64,000 nucleotides of DNA from Novosphingobium sp. RL4. GTDB lineage: Bacteria; Pseudomonadota; Alphaproteobacteria; Sphingomonadales; Sphingomonadaceae. Both the position numbers and the translations under genes were made by a program. Under the pieces are notes generated by a model. That model saw nothing but the letters and a program-made list of their open reading frames with translations. It was not told the origin of the DNA and made no database searches. This document shows positions 26,184 through 35,061 of the stretch, in pieces; position 1 is the stretch's first letter, and the number at the start of each line of letters is the position of its first letter. The stretch covers positions 770,001-834,000 of the forward strand of contig NZ_CP141944.1 in NCBI RefSeq assembly GCF_035658495.1, read 5' to 3'.

Positions 26184-27311
26184 TTGCGCATTCTCCATCT
26201 TCATTCGAGCTTTGCCGCCGGCGGCAAGGAACTGCGCGCGGTGCGGCTGATGAACCTGTTCGGGCCGCGCATCGCCCATGCGGTGGTTTCGGCCCAGCCG
26301 GGCGCGCACGGGGCGGCGATCGTGCTCGATCCGGCGCTCGATGTGACATTCCCGGAAGATTTTCCCGGCCTCCAGGGGCGCCCCGCGCCCGCGCGTCTCT
26401 GGCGGATCGCCAAGGCGATGGCGGACTTCGATCTCGTGCTGACCTACAACTGGGGGGCGATGGACGCGGTCATGGCGCATGGCCTGTTCAGCGGGCTGCT
26501 GGGGCTGCCGCCGCTGGTCCATCACGAGGACGGCTTCAACGAGGACGAGGCGGCAGGGCTCAAGCCCGCGCGCAACCGCTACCGGCGAATCGCGCTGCGG
26601 CGGGCTTCGGCGCTGGTAGTCCCCTCGCGGCGGCTGGAGGCGATTGCGCTTTCCGCCTGGCGCCAGCCGCGCGGGCGGGTGCGGCTCATCACCAACGGTA
26701 TCGATTGCGACGCCTATCTCGACCGTCCGCGGCCCGATGTCCTGCCGGGCATCGTCAAGCAACCGGGAGAGCGCTGGGTCGGCACCCTGGCCGGGCTGCG
26801 GCCGGTGAAGAACCTTCCGCGGCTGGTCCGCGCCTTCGCGCCGCTGCCGGAGCCGTGGCGGCTGGTGATTCTCGGCGAGGGGCCGGACCGCGCCGCGATC
26901 GAGGCCGAGGCCGCGCGCTGCGGAGTTTCGGGCCGGGTCCACCTGCCGGGCTTCGTGGCCGACCCTTCCCATGCGGTGGGCCTGTTCGACGTTTTCGCGC
27001 TGTCTTCCGAGAGCGAGCAGTTCCCGATCTCCGTCGTCGAGGCGATGGCGGCGGCGCTGCCGGTGGCCTCGCCCGCCGTCGGCGATGTCGCGGACATGGT
27101 ATCGGTGGAAAACCGGGCGCTCGTCACGCCCCCCGGAGACGAGGCGGCGCTGGCCTCCACCCTGCTGCGGCTGGCGGGCGACGAGCGGCTTCGCGCCCGG
27201 CTCGGCGCGGCGAACCGGGCACTTGCGCGGGACCGCTACGACGAGGCGGCGATGCTCTCCGCCTACAGCCGCACTTACGGCGAAGCGCTGGGCCGGGAGC
27301 GGCTGATTTGA
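26184..27311 (+). CDS. Glycosyltransferase, GT4-like
   Basis: The 375-residue protein has the two-domain GT-B form. It starts at TTG 26184 (read as Met, then RILHLHSSFAAGGKELRAVR, a typical family-4 start). It shows ITNGIDCDAYL (about residue 171), VGTLAGLRPVKNLPRLVRAF, LVILGEGPDR and the C-terminal LSSESEQFPISVVEAMAAALPV donor-binding segment (about residues 272-293). The acceptor is unknown. Neighbouring genes give no surface-polysaccharide context, so a role in glycoconjugate synthesis is only inferred. Confidence 0.85.
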   Translation: MRILHLHSSFAAGGKELRAVRLMNLFGPRIAHAVVSAQPGAHGAAIVLDPALDVTFPEDFPGLQGRPAPARLWRIAKAMADFDLVLTYNWGAMDAVMAHGLFSGLLGLPPLVHHEDGFNEDEAAGLKPARNRYRRIALRRASALVVPSRRLEAIALSAWRQPRGRVRLITNGIDCDAYLDRPRPDVLPGIVKQPGERWVGTLAGLRPVKNLPRLVRAFAPLPEPWRLVILGEGPDRAAIEAEAARCGVSGRVHLPGFVADPSHAVGLFDVFALSSESEQFPISVVEAMAAALPVASPAVGDVADMVSVENRALVTPPGDEAALASTLLRLAGDERLRARLGAANRALARDRYDEAAMLSAYSRTYGEALGRERLI

Positions 27312-27435
27312 CACGCGGACACCATTCAGCAAGGCTTCACCCCGACCGGTGCAGCGATCATCACCGTTGAAAAGCCGTGGCCATTCGCTAAACAGCCCGG
27401 CAACCATCCTGATTTCCGCAGAAAGCGCCCGCAAA

Positions 27436-28236
27436 TTGGCTCTGCCTCCTTCCAGCAACACGCCGTCCAACCCGAAGTCCGCCGAGCGAATCGCCGCGCA
27501 GCAGGATGTATTCCTGCGCGAGGTCGATGATGCCCTGCGCCAGGACCAGGTGGAGGGCTTCTTCAGCCGCTATGGAAAGCCGGTGCTCGCGGCGGTTGTC
27601 CTTGCGCTTCTCGCCTTCGGCGGCTGGCTCTACTGGAGCCACCGCCAGACCCAGCAGCGCGACGCCAATGCCGAGGCCTATGTCCAGGCGCTCGACAGCA
27701 TGAAGGCGGGCAACCTCGATGCCGCCAAGGGCAAGCTCGAACCGCTTGCGGCGCAGGGTTCGGGCGGCAGCCCGACTTCGGCCAAGCTGCTGCTGGCCGG
27801 GATCGCCGCCGAACAGAAGCGCGTGCCGGATGCGGTCAGGCTCTATGGCGAAGTGGCGAACGACGCCAAGGCGCCGCAGCCGCTGCGCGACCTTGCGGCC
27901 GTGCGCGGCGTCGCCGTCAATTTCGATGCGATGAAGCCCGAAGACGTCGTGGCCCGACTCAAGCCTTATGCCGCGCCGGGCAATGCCTGGTTCGGCGTTG
28001 CCGGCGAAATGGTCGGCATGGCCTACATCAAGATGAACAAGCAGGACCAGGCCGGTCCGCTGTTCGCCGCCATCGCCAAGGACGAGCAGGTCGAAGCCGG
28101 CCTGCGCAGCCGCGCCCGCCAGCTCGCCGCCGTGCTCGGCGTCGATGCGATCGAGGATGTCGTCGATGAACGCGGCGAGCCGATCGGCAAGCCTGATGCC
28201 AAGACGGGCGCGGTTGCCGCGCCCGCCGGAGAATGA
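27436..28236 (+). CDS. YfgM-like tetratricopeptide membrane protein
   Basis: The 266-residue protein has a basic N-terminus (AERIAAQQDVFLREVDDALR), one membrane helix (KPVLAAVVLALLAFGGWLYW, about residues 48-67) and a periplasmic TPR-like helical part. YfgM proteins interact with the SecYEG translocon and periplasmic chaperones and lie next to bamB in many proteobacteria, as here. The start is taken as TTG 27436, since the longer frame from 27349 adds 29 residues overlapping the end region of the previous gene's leader; this is uncertain. Confidence 0.8.
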   Translation: MALPPSSNTPSNPKSAERIAAQQDVFLREVDDALRQDQVEGFFSRYGKPVLAAVVLALLAFGGWLYWSHRQTQQRDANAEAYVQALDSMKAGNLDAAKGKLEPLAAQGSGGSPTSAKLLLAGIAAEQKRVPDAVRLYGEVANDAKAPQPLRDLAAVRGVAVNFDAMKPEDVVARLKPYAAPGNAWFGVAGEMVGMAYIKMNKQDQAGPLFAAIAKDEQVEAGLRSRARQLAAVLGVDAIEDVVDERGEPIGKPDAKTGAVAAPAGE

Positions 28237-28238
28237 CA

Positions 28239-29603
28239 ATGGTTGAGACTAAGCGCATGACGGCATCGGTGTTCAAATCCAGCCGTGCGAAGGTCGTTCC
28301 GCTGATCGCGCTGGCGCTCGTCGCCGGCCTTTCCGGGTGCAAGTCGAACAGCAAGGGCCCCAAGACCCCCACCGTGGGTGAACGCGTGCCGATCCTTTCG
28401 CGAATCGAAAGCGGTGCGAAGGTCGATCCCTCGCTCGAAGCGGTCTCGGTGATCCTGCCCCCGGCCGAAGCCAATGCCGAATGGGCACAGGCGGGCGGCA
28501 ATGCCGGCAAGTCCTACGGCCACCTCGCGCTGGCCGACCATCCGGGCAAGGTCTGGACCGCGCAGATTGCCGGTTCCACCCCCCGCGCCCGTCTGGCCGC
28601 AGCGCCTGTCATCGGCGAGGACAAGCTCTTCGTGATGGACACCGCGGGCGTCGTCCACGCCTTCGACGCCAAGACCGGCGCGCACTTGTGGACCAAGGAC
28701 TTCGCCGTTTCGGGTGACGGTTCGCAGTCGATCTTCGGCGGCGGCGTCAGCTACGATTCGGGCAACCTCTACGTCACCACCGGCCTCGGCGAAGTCGCCG
28801 CGCTCAAGGCGGCGGACGGCAGCCAGATCTGGACTAAGAAGCCCGGCGGCCCGCTGCGCGGTTCGCCGACGATCTCGTTCAACTCGGTCTACGTGATCTC
28901 GCAGGACAACCAGATCTTCGCGCTCAATGCCGCCGACGGCAATGTGCTGTGGAACGAGTCCGGCTCGCTCTCGCAGGCCGGCGTGTTCGGCGTGGCGGCT
29001 CCGGCGGCCGGGCAGGGCACCGTGATCGCGGGTTATTCCTCGGGCGAACTGGTGGCCTACCGTTACGAGAACGGCCGCCAGCTCTGGTCTGACGCACTGG
29101 CGCGCACTTCGATCTCGACCGAAGTGGGCAGCCTTACCGACGTCGACGCAGACCCGATCATCGATCGCGGCCGTGTCTACGCGCTGGGCCAGGGCGGCCG
29201 CATGGCCGCTTACGAACTCGTCACCGGGCAGCGCATCTGGGAGCTCAACCTCGCGGGCATCTCGACCCCGATTGTCGTGGGAGACTGGGTCTTCACGCTG
29301 GATGATCACGCCGAGATTCTCGCGATCGCCCGCACCACCGGCAAGGTCCGCTGGCTGACCCAGCTCGCGCGCTACGCCAAGGAAAAGAAGCGCAAGGGTC
29401 CGATCTTCTGGGTCGGCCCGGTGCTCGCCGGGAACAAGCTGTGGGTCGCCAATTCGCGCGGCGAAGTCGGCACCGTCGATCCCACGACCGGCAAGCTGAC
29501 GCCCTTCGTGGAACTGAGCGATGCCGTTTCGCTGGCACCGGTCGTGGCCAACCAGACGCTCTACGTGCTGGACGATTCGGGCCAGATCAGCGCTTATCGT
29601 TGA
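28239..29603 (+). CDS. bamB: Outer membrane protein assembly factor BamB
   Basis: BamB is the beta-propeller lipoprotein of the BAM complex that folds outer-membrane proteins. The product has a lipoprotein signal (PLIALALVAGLSGC; Cys about residue 33) and repeated PQQ-type blades such as VVHAFDAKTGAHLWTKDF, EVAALKAADGSQIWTKKPGG and IFALNAADGNVLWNESG. Length of 454 aa is slightly above E. coli BamB (392 aa). Starts at 28233, 28239 or 28257 are possible; 28233 overlaps the previous stop codon, showing tight coupling. A perfect-looking terminator follows. Confidence 0.93.
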   Translation: MVETKRMTASVFKSSRAKVVPLIALALVAGLSGCKSNSKGPKTPTVGERVPILSRIESGAKVDPSLEAVSVILPPAEANAEWAQAGGNAGKSYGHLALADHPGKVWTAQIAGSTPRARLAAAPVIGEDKLFVMDTAGVVHAFDAKTGAHLWTKDFAVSGDGSQSIFGGGVSYDSGNLYVTTGLGEVAALKAADGSQIWTKKPGGPLRGSPTISFNSVYVISQDNQIFALNAADGNVLWNESGSLSQAGVFGVAAPAAGQGTVIAGYSSGELVAYRYENGRQLWSDALARTSISTEVGSLTDVDADPIIDRGRVYALGQGGRMAAYELVTGQRIWELNLAGISTPIVVGDWVFTLDDHAEILAIARTTGKVRWLTQLARYAKEKKRKGPIFWVGPVLAGNKLWVANSRGEVGTVDPTTGKLTPFVELSDAVSLAPVVANQTLYVLDDSGQISAYR

Positions 29604-29642
29604 ACGGCCCCGCTCATGGGCCCCGTCCATCGGCGGCATCCT

Positions 29643-29683
29643 GAAAACGGCTCGTGCCTCCCGGGAGGCGCGGGCCGTTTTCG
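29643..29683. terminator. Long palindromic terminator after bamB
   Basis: GAAAACGGCTCGTGCCTC pairs with GAGGCGCGGGCCGTTTTC (two G-T pairs allowed) around a CCGG loop. A-run and T-run ends make it able to work in both directions. Confidence 0.88.
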
Positions 29684-29734
29684 CATCCCGCTGCGTTTCT
29701 CACCCCTTAACCAATTGCGGCTAGTCCCTCGGGC

Positions 29735-31087
29735 ATGAGCAGCGCCCCGAATTCCGCGAAAGACCTGCCCCCGAGCGACGTTTCCGCCGGTGTCGGCCTG
29801 TCCGGGCTGGCGGCGCTGCTTGCCTGGCTCATGGTCTGTCGCAACTGGGCCGCCATTGCCGAAGCCCTGGCGCTTCCCGGCCCGCACGCACCGATGAGCG
29901 GGCCTTACGCCTCCGTCGCCACGCTTTTCGTGACGGGCACGGCGATGGCGCTCTGGTCCGTGTTCGTGGACAAGGTCCACCGCCGCCCTTCCACCGGAAT
30001 CGACTGGAACCTGCGCCGCCCGCTCGCCGAAGCGGTGGACGTGTCAGTCACCAAGCTGGCCGGGCTCTGGGCCACCTGGGCGCTGATAGGCGTGTTCTAC
30101 TGCATCGGCCGCTGGTACTGGGACGGGCAGTACCTCTTCGCGATGGAGGTGATCGGCGCTGCGGCGCTGCCGGTCTTCGTGCTCTCGATCCCCTATGTGC
30201 TCTGGCTGGATCGCCGGCTGATCGATCCGCGCGACCAGGCCTGGCACTTCGGCGCCCTGCTGATCGGCCGCGATGCCTGGGACGTCGAGGCGGTGAAGAA
30301 GCATGGCCGCGCCTGGGCCATCAAGGCCTTCTTCGGCGCCTTCATGATCTCGATCCTGCCCGGCGGCTTCGCACAGGTCGTCGAGGCGAACTTCGGTGCC
30401 ATGGTGCACGATCCGGTCCCGCTCGCCTCCACGGTGATCGCGCTGCTGTTCCTGATCGACGTGCAGATCGGCACTGTGGGCTACATCTTCACCTTCCGCC
30501 CGCTCGATGCCCATATCCGCAGCGGCAATCCCCTGCTGGCGGGCTGGGTGGCGGCGCTGATGTGCTATCCGCCCTTCGTCTGGGGCACCATGGGCCGTGC
30601 CGACGTGCTGGGCTACGAGGTCAATACCCCCGGCTGGTCCTACTGGCTGGCGGGCCACGATGCGCTGCTGTGGCTCTGGGCGGGGTTCATGGTGTTCCTC
30701 ACCGCGGTCTATGCCTGGGCGACTTTCGCTTTCGGCCTGCGCTTCTCCAACCTCACCTACAGGGGCGTGCTGACCAACGGGCCCTATCGCTTCACCCGGC
30801 ATCCCGCCTACCTGTCGAAGAACCTGTTCTGGTGGACTTCGACGCTGCCGTTCCTCGTCACCAGCCACGCGCTGACCGACATGGTGCGCAACACCGTGCT
30901 GCTGGGGGTGGTGAGCGGCATCTACTACTGGCGCGCGCGGACCGAGGAAGCGCACCTGCTGGCCGAGGACGCGAAGTACCGCGCCTATCATGCTTGGATG
31001 GCCAGGAACGCGCCGATCACGCGGACGCTGACGAGGCTGGGCGAAAGGCTGCGGCCGAAAGTGCGTGAGCCGCAGGCGGCGGAATAG
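29735..31087 (+). CDS. ICMT/PEMT-like membrane methyltransferase
   Basis: The 450-residue protein has about nine hydrophobic segments. The C-terminal third contains the isoprenylcysteine-carboxylmethyltransferase-type signature: VLTNGPYRFTRHPAYLSKNL (about residues 345-364) followed by a hydrophobic run and RTEEAHLLAEDAKYRAYHAW. This is the SAM-binding pattern of the ICMT/PEMT/NnrU group. The long N-terminal membrane region is unusual for the group. Substrate is unknown; bacterial members can act on lipids or small molecules. Confidence 0.75.
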   Translation: MSSAPNSAKDLPPSDVSAGVGLSGLAALLAWLMVCRNWAAIAEALALPGPHAPMSGPYASVATLFVTGTAMALWSVFVDKVHRRPSTGIDWNLRRPLAEAVDVSVTKLAGLWATWALIGVFYCIGRWYWDGQYLFAMEVIGAAALPVFVLSIPYVLWLDRRLIDPRDQAWHFGALLIGRDAWDVEAVKKHGRAWAIKAFFGAFMISILPGGFAQVVEANFGAMVHDPVPLASTVIALLFLIDVQIGTVGYIFTFRPLDAHIRSGNPLLAGWVAALMCYPPFVWGTMGRADVLGYEVNTPGWSYWLAGHDALLWLWAGFMVFLTAVYAWATFAFGLRFSNLTYRGVLTNGPYRFTRHPAYLSKNLFWWTSTLPFLVTSHALTDMVRNTVLLGVVSGIYYWRARTEEAHLLAEDAKYRAYHAWMARNAPITRTLTRLGERLRPKVREPQAAE

Positions 31088-31093
31088 GGGAAG

Positions 31094-31150
31094 GCCCTCG
31101 CGGTGGCGCTCGGCGCCGCGAAGAGGGCAGGGGAGCCAGGCCCCCTGCCT
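31094..31150. terminator. Paired hairpins between convergent genes
   Basis: GCCCTCGCGG/CCGCG..GAGGGC (31094-31128) partly overlaps GGCAGGGG/CCCCTGCC (31126-31149). The two structures share bases and could be mutually exclusive. They separate the ICMT-like gene from gshA. Confidence 0.55.
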
Positions 31151-31165
31151 TAGCCCTTCGGTTTC

Positions 31166-32554
31166 CTAGAAGCTCTTCAGTGCGTAGACCTTCGACAGGT
31201 CGCCGCCCCATTCGCCGTTGTACAGGTCGAGCAGGCGCTGCGCCGGAACCTTGCCGGTGGCGACGATCTCGGCCAGCGGTTCCAGGTAGCCGGTCTCGTT
31301 GTCTCCGCCGGCGTTGAGGCGGTTGCGCGAGGCCAGGCCCGAGCGGGAGATGTTCAGCACTTCGCCCGCGATATCGCGCAGGGTACCGCCGCCGCCGCGG
31401 AACGACTGGGGCAGTGGTGCGTCGAGGCCCAGTTTCGGCACCGAATTGCGCAGCCGTTCGCGCCCTTCCATGTCCCAGTCCTTGACCAGGTCCCAGGCGG
31501 CGTCGAGCGCGGCCTGATCGTAGAGCAGGCCGACCCAGAAGGCGGGCAGGGCGCAGATACGGCCCCACGGGCCGCCATCAGCACCGCGCATTTCGAGGAA
31601 CGACTTGAGCCGCACTTCGGGGAAGGCGGTTGAAAGATGGTCCGTCCAGTCCGAGATGCGCGGACGTTCGCCGGGGAGCACCGAAAGCTCGCCCTTCAGG
31701 AAGTCGCGGAAGGAATGGCCGGCCGCGTCGATGTATTTGCCGTCGCGGAACACGAAGTACATCGGCACGTCGAGCATGTAGTCGACGTAGCGCTCGTAGC
31801 CGAAGCCGTCCTCGAACACGAAGGGCAGCATGCCGGTGCGCGCGGGGTCAGTGTCCGACCAGATGTGGCTGCGGTAGGAAAGGAAGCCGTTGGGCTTGCC
31901 CTCGGTGAAGGGAGAGGCCGCGAACAGCGCGGTGGCCAGCGGCTGGAGCGCAAGGCTGGTGCGGAACTTCTTCACCATGTCCGCCTCGCTCGAATAGTCG
32001 AGGTTGACCTGGATGGTGCAGGTCCGCAGCATCATGTCGAGCCCCATGGAGCCCACGCGCGGCATGTGCCGCAGCATGATGTCGTACCGGCCCTTGGGCA
32101 TGATCGGAAGCTCTGCGCGGGTCTTGTCGGGCCACATGCCGAGGCCGAGGAACGCCTTGCCGATACGATCGCCGATGGTCTTGACCTGGGCGAGGTGGCG
32201 GCCGGTTTCGGCGCATGTCTGGTGCAGGTTTTCGAGGGGCGCGCCCGAAAGTTCGAGCTGGCCCGCCGGTTCGAGGCTGACGGTGCCGTCGCTGCCCTTC
32301 ATCGCGATGACGTTGCCGCCCTCGATGATGGGTTCCCAGCCGAATTCGGTCAGCGCCATCAGCAGGTCGCGGATTCCGCCTGTTTCGGCATAGGACGGCG
32401 CGTGGTGATCGCCCGTGTCGTAGACGAACTTTTCGTGCTCGGTACCGATCCGCCACGCATCGCGCGGCTTTTCGCCCGCGGCCATCGGCGCGGCGAGTTG
32501 GTCCAGGCTTTCGATCACCGGATCTTCGCGATCCGAAACCTCACGGGTGCTCAT
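31166..32554 (-). CDS. gshA: Glutamate-cysteine ligase (plant/alphaproteobacterial type)
   Basis: GshA makes gamma-glutamylcysteine, the first step of glutathione synthesis. The 462-residue protein belongs to the GCS2-like class: RIGTEHEKFVYDTGDHHAPS (ATP/glutamate-binding start), NVIAMKGSDGTVSLEPAGQ with the catalytic acid region, and MLRTCTIQVNLDYSSEADMV (about residues 175-194). FLEMRGADGGPWGRICALPA is also diagnostic. Length is normal for the class. It is convergent with the ICMT-like gene. Confidence 0.94.
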   Translation of the reverse strand: MSTREVSDREDPVIESLDQLAAPMAAGEKPRDAWRIGTEHEKFVYDTGDHHAPSYAETGGIRDLLMALTEFGWEPIIEGGNVIAMKGSDGTVSLEPAGQLELSGAPLENLHQTCAETGRHLAQVKTIGDRIGKAFLGLGMWPDKTRAELPIMPKGRYDIMLRHMPRVGSMGLDMMLRTCTIQVNLDYSSEADMVKKFRTSLALQPLATALFAASPFTEGKPNGFLSYRSHIWSDTDPARTGMLPFVFEDGFGYERYVDYMLDVPMYFVFRDGKYIDAAGHSFRDFLKGELSVLPGERPRISDWTDHLSTAFPEVRLKSFLEMRGADGGPWGRICALPAFWVGLLYDQAALDAAWDLVKDWDMEGRERLRNSVPKLGLDAPLPQSFRGGGGTLRDIAGEVLNISRSGLASRNRLNAGGDNETGYLEPLAEIVATGKVPAQRLLDLYNGEWGGDLSKVYALKSF

Positions 32555-32723
32555 GGGCGCGGAGTTAGTGCGGCCCGCCGCCGGACGCTACAACTTTTTG
32601 TACCGAGCGGTTTGTTTCTTTCCGAAACGGCGGTTTCCTGAGGTTTCGCAAGCATGGCGCGCCGGTTCCCGGCTGCCGCTCGCAGCGGGGTATCGGACCG
32701 CTTCAAGGCGTGGCCGCAGTGCT

Positions 32724-33467
32724 TCACCAGTCGCCCGCGGTGGCCATCCACAAGGCGGTGGCGCCGATGCTCGCCGTCTCGCCCCGCAGGATCCGGGGGC
32801 CGAGCGTGATCGCCCGCGCCATCGGATGGGCGCGGATGAGAGCACGCTCTTCCTCGTCGAACCCGCCCTCAGGCCCGACCAGCAATGCCGCCGGACCGGC
32901 GTGCGCCGCGAACTGCGCGGCCGCCGGGGCGCCGCCGGTCTCGTCTGCGAAGAACAGCGTGCGGCCTTCCGGCCAGTCCCGCAGTAGCGCTTCCAGCTTC
33001 AACGGCCCGGCCAGTTCGGGCAGGGCGGTGCGGGCGCACTGCTCGGCCGCCTCGGTCACGATGGTGAGCGCGCGTTCGGGGTTGAGCTTGTCCGCCACGC
33101 AGCGGCGCGTGATGACCGGCTGGATGCGCGCCACGCCGAGTTCGGTCGCCTTCTCCATCACGAGGTCGAAGTTGGGCTTCTTGAGCAGCGCCGCGCAGAG
33201 CCAGAAGTCCGGCACCGCCTCGCGTTCGCGCAAATGGTCGCGCACTTCCAGGATCACGTCGCGCTTGCCGGCGGAGGTGACGGCACAGGCCCATTCGCCG
33301 GTTGCATCGTCGCACAGGATCACCGCGTCGCCGGGCGCGACTCGCATGACCTTGGACAGGTAATGCGCCTGCCCGCCATCGATCACGACGCTGCCGTTCG
33401 CGGCCAGCGGGCCGGTGACGAAAAGGCGCGGCGCGCTGCGCGGGGGCCATGCGGGGGTGGCGGCCAT
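32724..33467 (-). CDS. rsmE: 16S rRNA (uracil-1498-N3)-methyltransferase
   Basis: RsmE methylates U1498 of 16S rRNA. The 247-residue SPOUT enzyme has an N-terminal PUA-like part (HYLSKVMRVAPGDAVILCDD) and the trefoil-knot signatures LLVGPEGGFDEEE (about residue 195) and ITLGPRILRGETASI (about residues 219-233). The call is secure. It is divergent from ubiA. Confidence 0.95.
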   Translation of the reverse strand: MAATPAWPPRSAPRLFVTGPLAANGSVVIDGGQAHYLSKVMRVAPGDAVILCDDATGEWACAVTSAGKRDVILEVRDHLREREAVPDFWLCAALLKKPNFDLVMEKATELGVARIQPVITRRCVADKLNPERALTIVTEAAEQCARTALPELAGPLKLEALLRDWPEGRTLFFADETGGAPAAAQFAAHAGPAALLVGPEGGFDEEERALIRAHPMARAITLGPRILRGETASIGATALWMATAGDW

Positions 33468-33541
33468 GGTCTTGTCGAAACTCCTGAAAACGGGGGCCTG
33501 CTTGTCGCGCGAAGCGGCTGCGGGCGCAACCGGGCGCGGGC

Positions 33542-33555
33542 GTGCACATGTGCAC
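33542..33555. promoter_or_regulatory. Perfect 14-bp palindrome between rsmE and ubiA
   Basis: GTGCACATGTGCAC is self-complementary and lies in the short divergent region, so it could be a binding site. There is no evidence beyond symmetry. Confidence 0.25.
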
Positions 33556-33570
33556 TAAGCACGTTCGGCC

Positions 33571-34521
33571 ATGACATTCCGGTTTCGATGGGCTACTCGT
33601 CCGGGCGTGAGCGACTCTCTTCTCGTCCCGGATACGCAGCACCGCGGGCTCATTTCTGCCCTGCCGGCCAAGCCGCGCGCCTACGCCATGCTGGCCCGTT
33701 TCGATCGACCGATCGGCTGGTGGCTGCTGTTCTGGCCTTGTGCCTGGGGCGTGCTGCTGGCGGGCGGAGAAGCGCGCTGGGGACTGGTCCTCTGGCTCCT
33801 GCTCGGCTCCATCGTCATGCGCGGCGCGGGATGCGTGCTGAACGACATCGTCGATGCCGACCTCGATCGCAAGGTGGCCCGCACCGCGACGCGCCCGGTC
33901 GCCAGTGGGCAGGTCAGCGTCAAGGCGGCGTGGGTCTGGCTGCTGTCGCTCTGCGCGATCGGTCTCGTGGTCCTGCTGCAATTGCGCTGGCAGGCGCAGC
34001 TCGTGGCATTGGGCAGCGTTGCCCTGGTGGCGGCCTATCCTTTCATGAAGCGGATCACCTGGTGGCCGCAGGCATGGCTGGGCATGGTCTTCACCTGGGG
34101 CGCCCTGGTCGGCTGGGTGGAGATCCGGGGAGACAATCTCGCGGTGATCGCCGCGCTCTATGCCGGGTCGATCTTCTGGTGCATCGGCTACGATACGATC
34201 TACGCGCTTCAGGACCGCGAGGATGACGCCGTTGTTGGCATCCGTTCCTCAGCCCTGCGTCTCGGCAACCACGTTCGCGGCGGTGTCGCCGGGTTCTACC
34301 TTCTGGCGGTAGCGTTCTGGGCTCTGGCCTTCTGGACGCTGCGGCATGACTGGGTGGCGCTGGTCGGCCTGCTGCCGGTGGCTCTGCACCTCGGCTTCCA
34401 GGTCGCTACCCTCGATACCGAGGACGGCGAGAATGCGCTCGCGCGGTTCCGCTCCAATCGCGACCTTGGCCTGGTCATGGCGCTGGCCTGCTGGGTGGTC
34501 GGCAACGCCGGTATCCTCTGA
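33571..34521 (+). CDS. ubiA: 4-hydroxybenzoate polyprenyltransferase
   Basis: UbiA attaches the polyprenyl chain to 4-hydroxybenzoate in ubiquinone synthesis. The 316-residue protein has eight or nine membrane helices and both Asp-rich motifs: NDIVDADLDRKVARTATRP (about residues 91-109) and DTIYALQDREDDAVVGIRSS (about residues 209-228). RFDRPIGWWLLFWPCAWG is the characteristic first-helix sequence. GTG at 33607 would remove 12 residues and is a plausible alternative start. Confidence 0.93.
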   Translation: MTFRFRWATRPGVSDSLLVPDTQHRGLISALPAKPRAYAMLARFDRPIGWWLLFWPCAWGVLLAGGEARWGLVLWLLLGSIVMRGAGCVLNDIVDADLDRKVARTATRPVASGQVSVKAAWVWLLSLCAIGLVVLLQLRWQAQLVALGSVALVAAYPFMKRITWWPQAWLGMVFTWGALVGWVEIRGDNLAVIAALYAGSIFWCIGYDTIYALQDREDDAVVGIRSSALRLGNHVRGGVAGFYLLAVAFWALAFWTLRHDWVALVGLLPVALHLGFQVATLDTEDGENALARFRSNRDLGLVMALACWVVGNAGIL

Positions 34522-34527
34522 GCCCGT

Positions 34528-35058
34528 TCAGGCTTCGGCCGCCTTGCGCACGGCGGCAAGGATGCGCCTGCGGATGAGCCCGCTCACCGGACGGATCAGC
34601 AGCCAGTAAGGCCGGAATTTCCGCCGCGATCCTTCGTCCGGGCAGAACACCCGGGTCCGCGTGGTCAGCCGGTGCGTGCCGCCCGCTTCCGGCGCCAGTT
34701 CGAAACCGAGCGCCAGCTTCGGGACACCCGCTTCGCCGAAAGCCCGGAAGGCCGCGCCGCCTGCGATCTGGCGCAGGCCGTAGTCGGCCTGCCAGAACTG
34801 CCCCACCAGCCCGTAGACGAGTTCGTGCTCGCCGCGCTCCAGCAGGGTGAAGTTCCGCATTCCGAAAGGCTCTGCACCGCGCCGCCCGGTCAGCCGGGCA
34901 GGCACTTCGCGCAAGCCGATCATGATGCGGAAGAACGTATCCTCTTCCGGCCTGTAGGCCGCGACGGCATCGAGGATCGTCGCCGCATCGGCGGCGATCC
35001 GGCAGGCGTGAACTTCCGAGAACTGGAAGCGGGGCAGGTAGCCGTCGATGAGCGACAC
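34528..35058 (-). CDS. Conserved-looking hypothetical protein downstream of smc
   Basis: The 176-residue protein begins MSLIDGYLPRFQFSEVHACR. It has no signal peptide or membrane helix. Strand-rich segments (NFTLLERGEHELVYGLVGQF, RLTTRTRVFCPDEGSRRKF) and a basic C-terminal helix give it the look of a START/SRPBCC-like lipid- or ligand-binding fold; this is inference. It starts three bases after the smc stop and probably shares its transcript. Function is unknown. Confidence 0.7.
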   Translation of the reverse strand: MSLIDGYLPRFQFSEVHACRIAADAATILDAVAAYRPEEDTFFRIMIGLREVPARLTGRRGAEPFGMRNFTLLERGEHELVYGLVGQFWQADYGLRQIAGGAAFRAFGEAGVPKLALGFELAPEAGGTHRLTTRTRVFCPDEGSRRKFRPYWLLIRPVSGLIRRRILAAVRKAAEA

Positions 35059-35061
35059 GGC

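Noticed and set aside
25239..27470. A 743-codon open frame on the minus strand
   Set aside because: It is antisense to the hydrolase, glycosyltransferase and YfgM-like genes, which all have clear motifs; composition is shadow-like.
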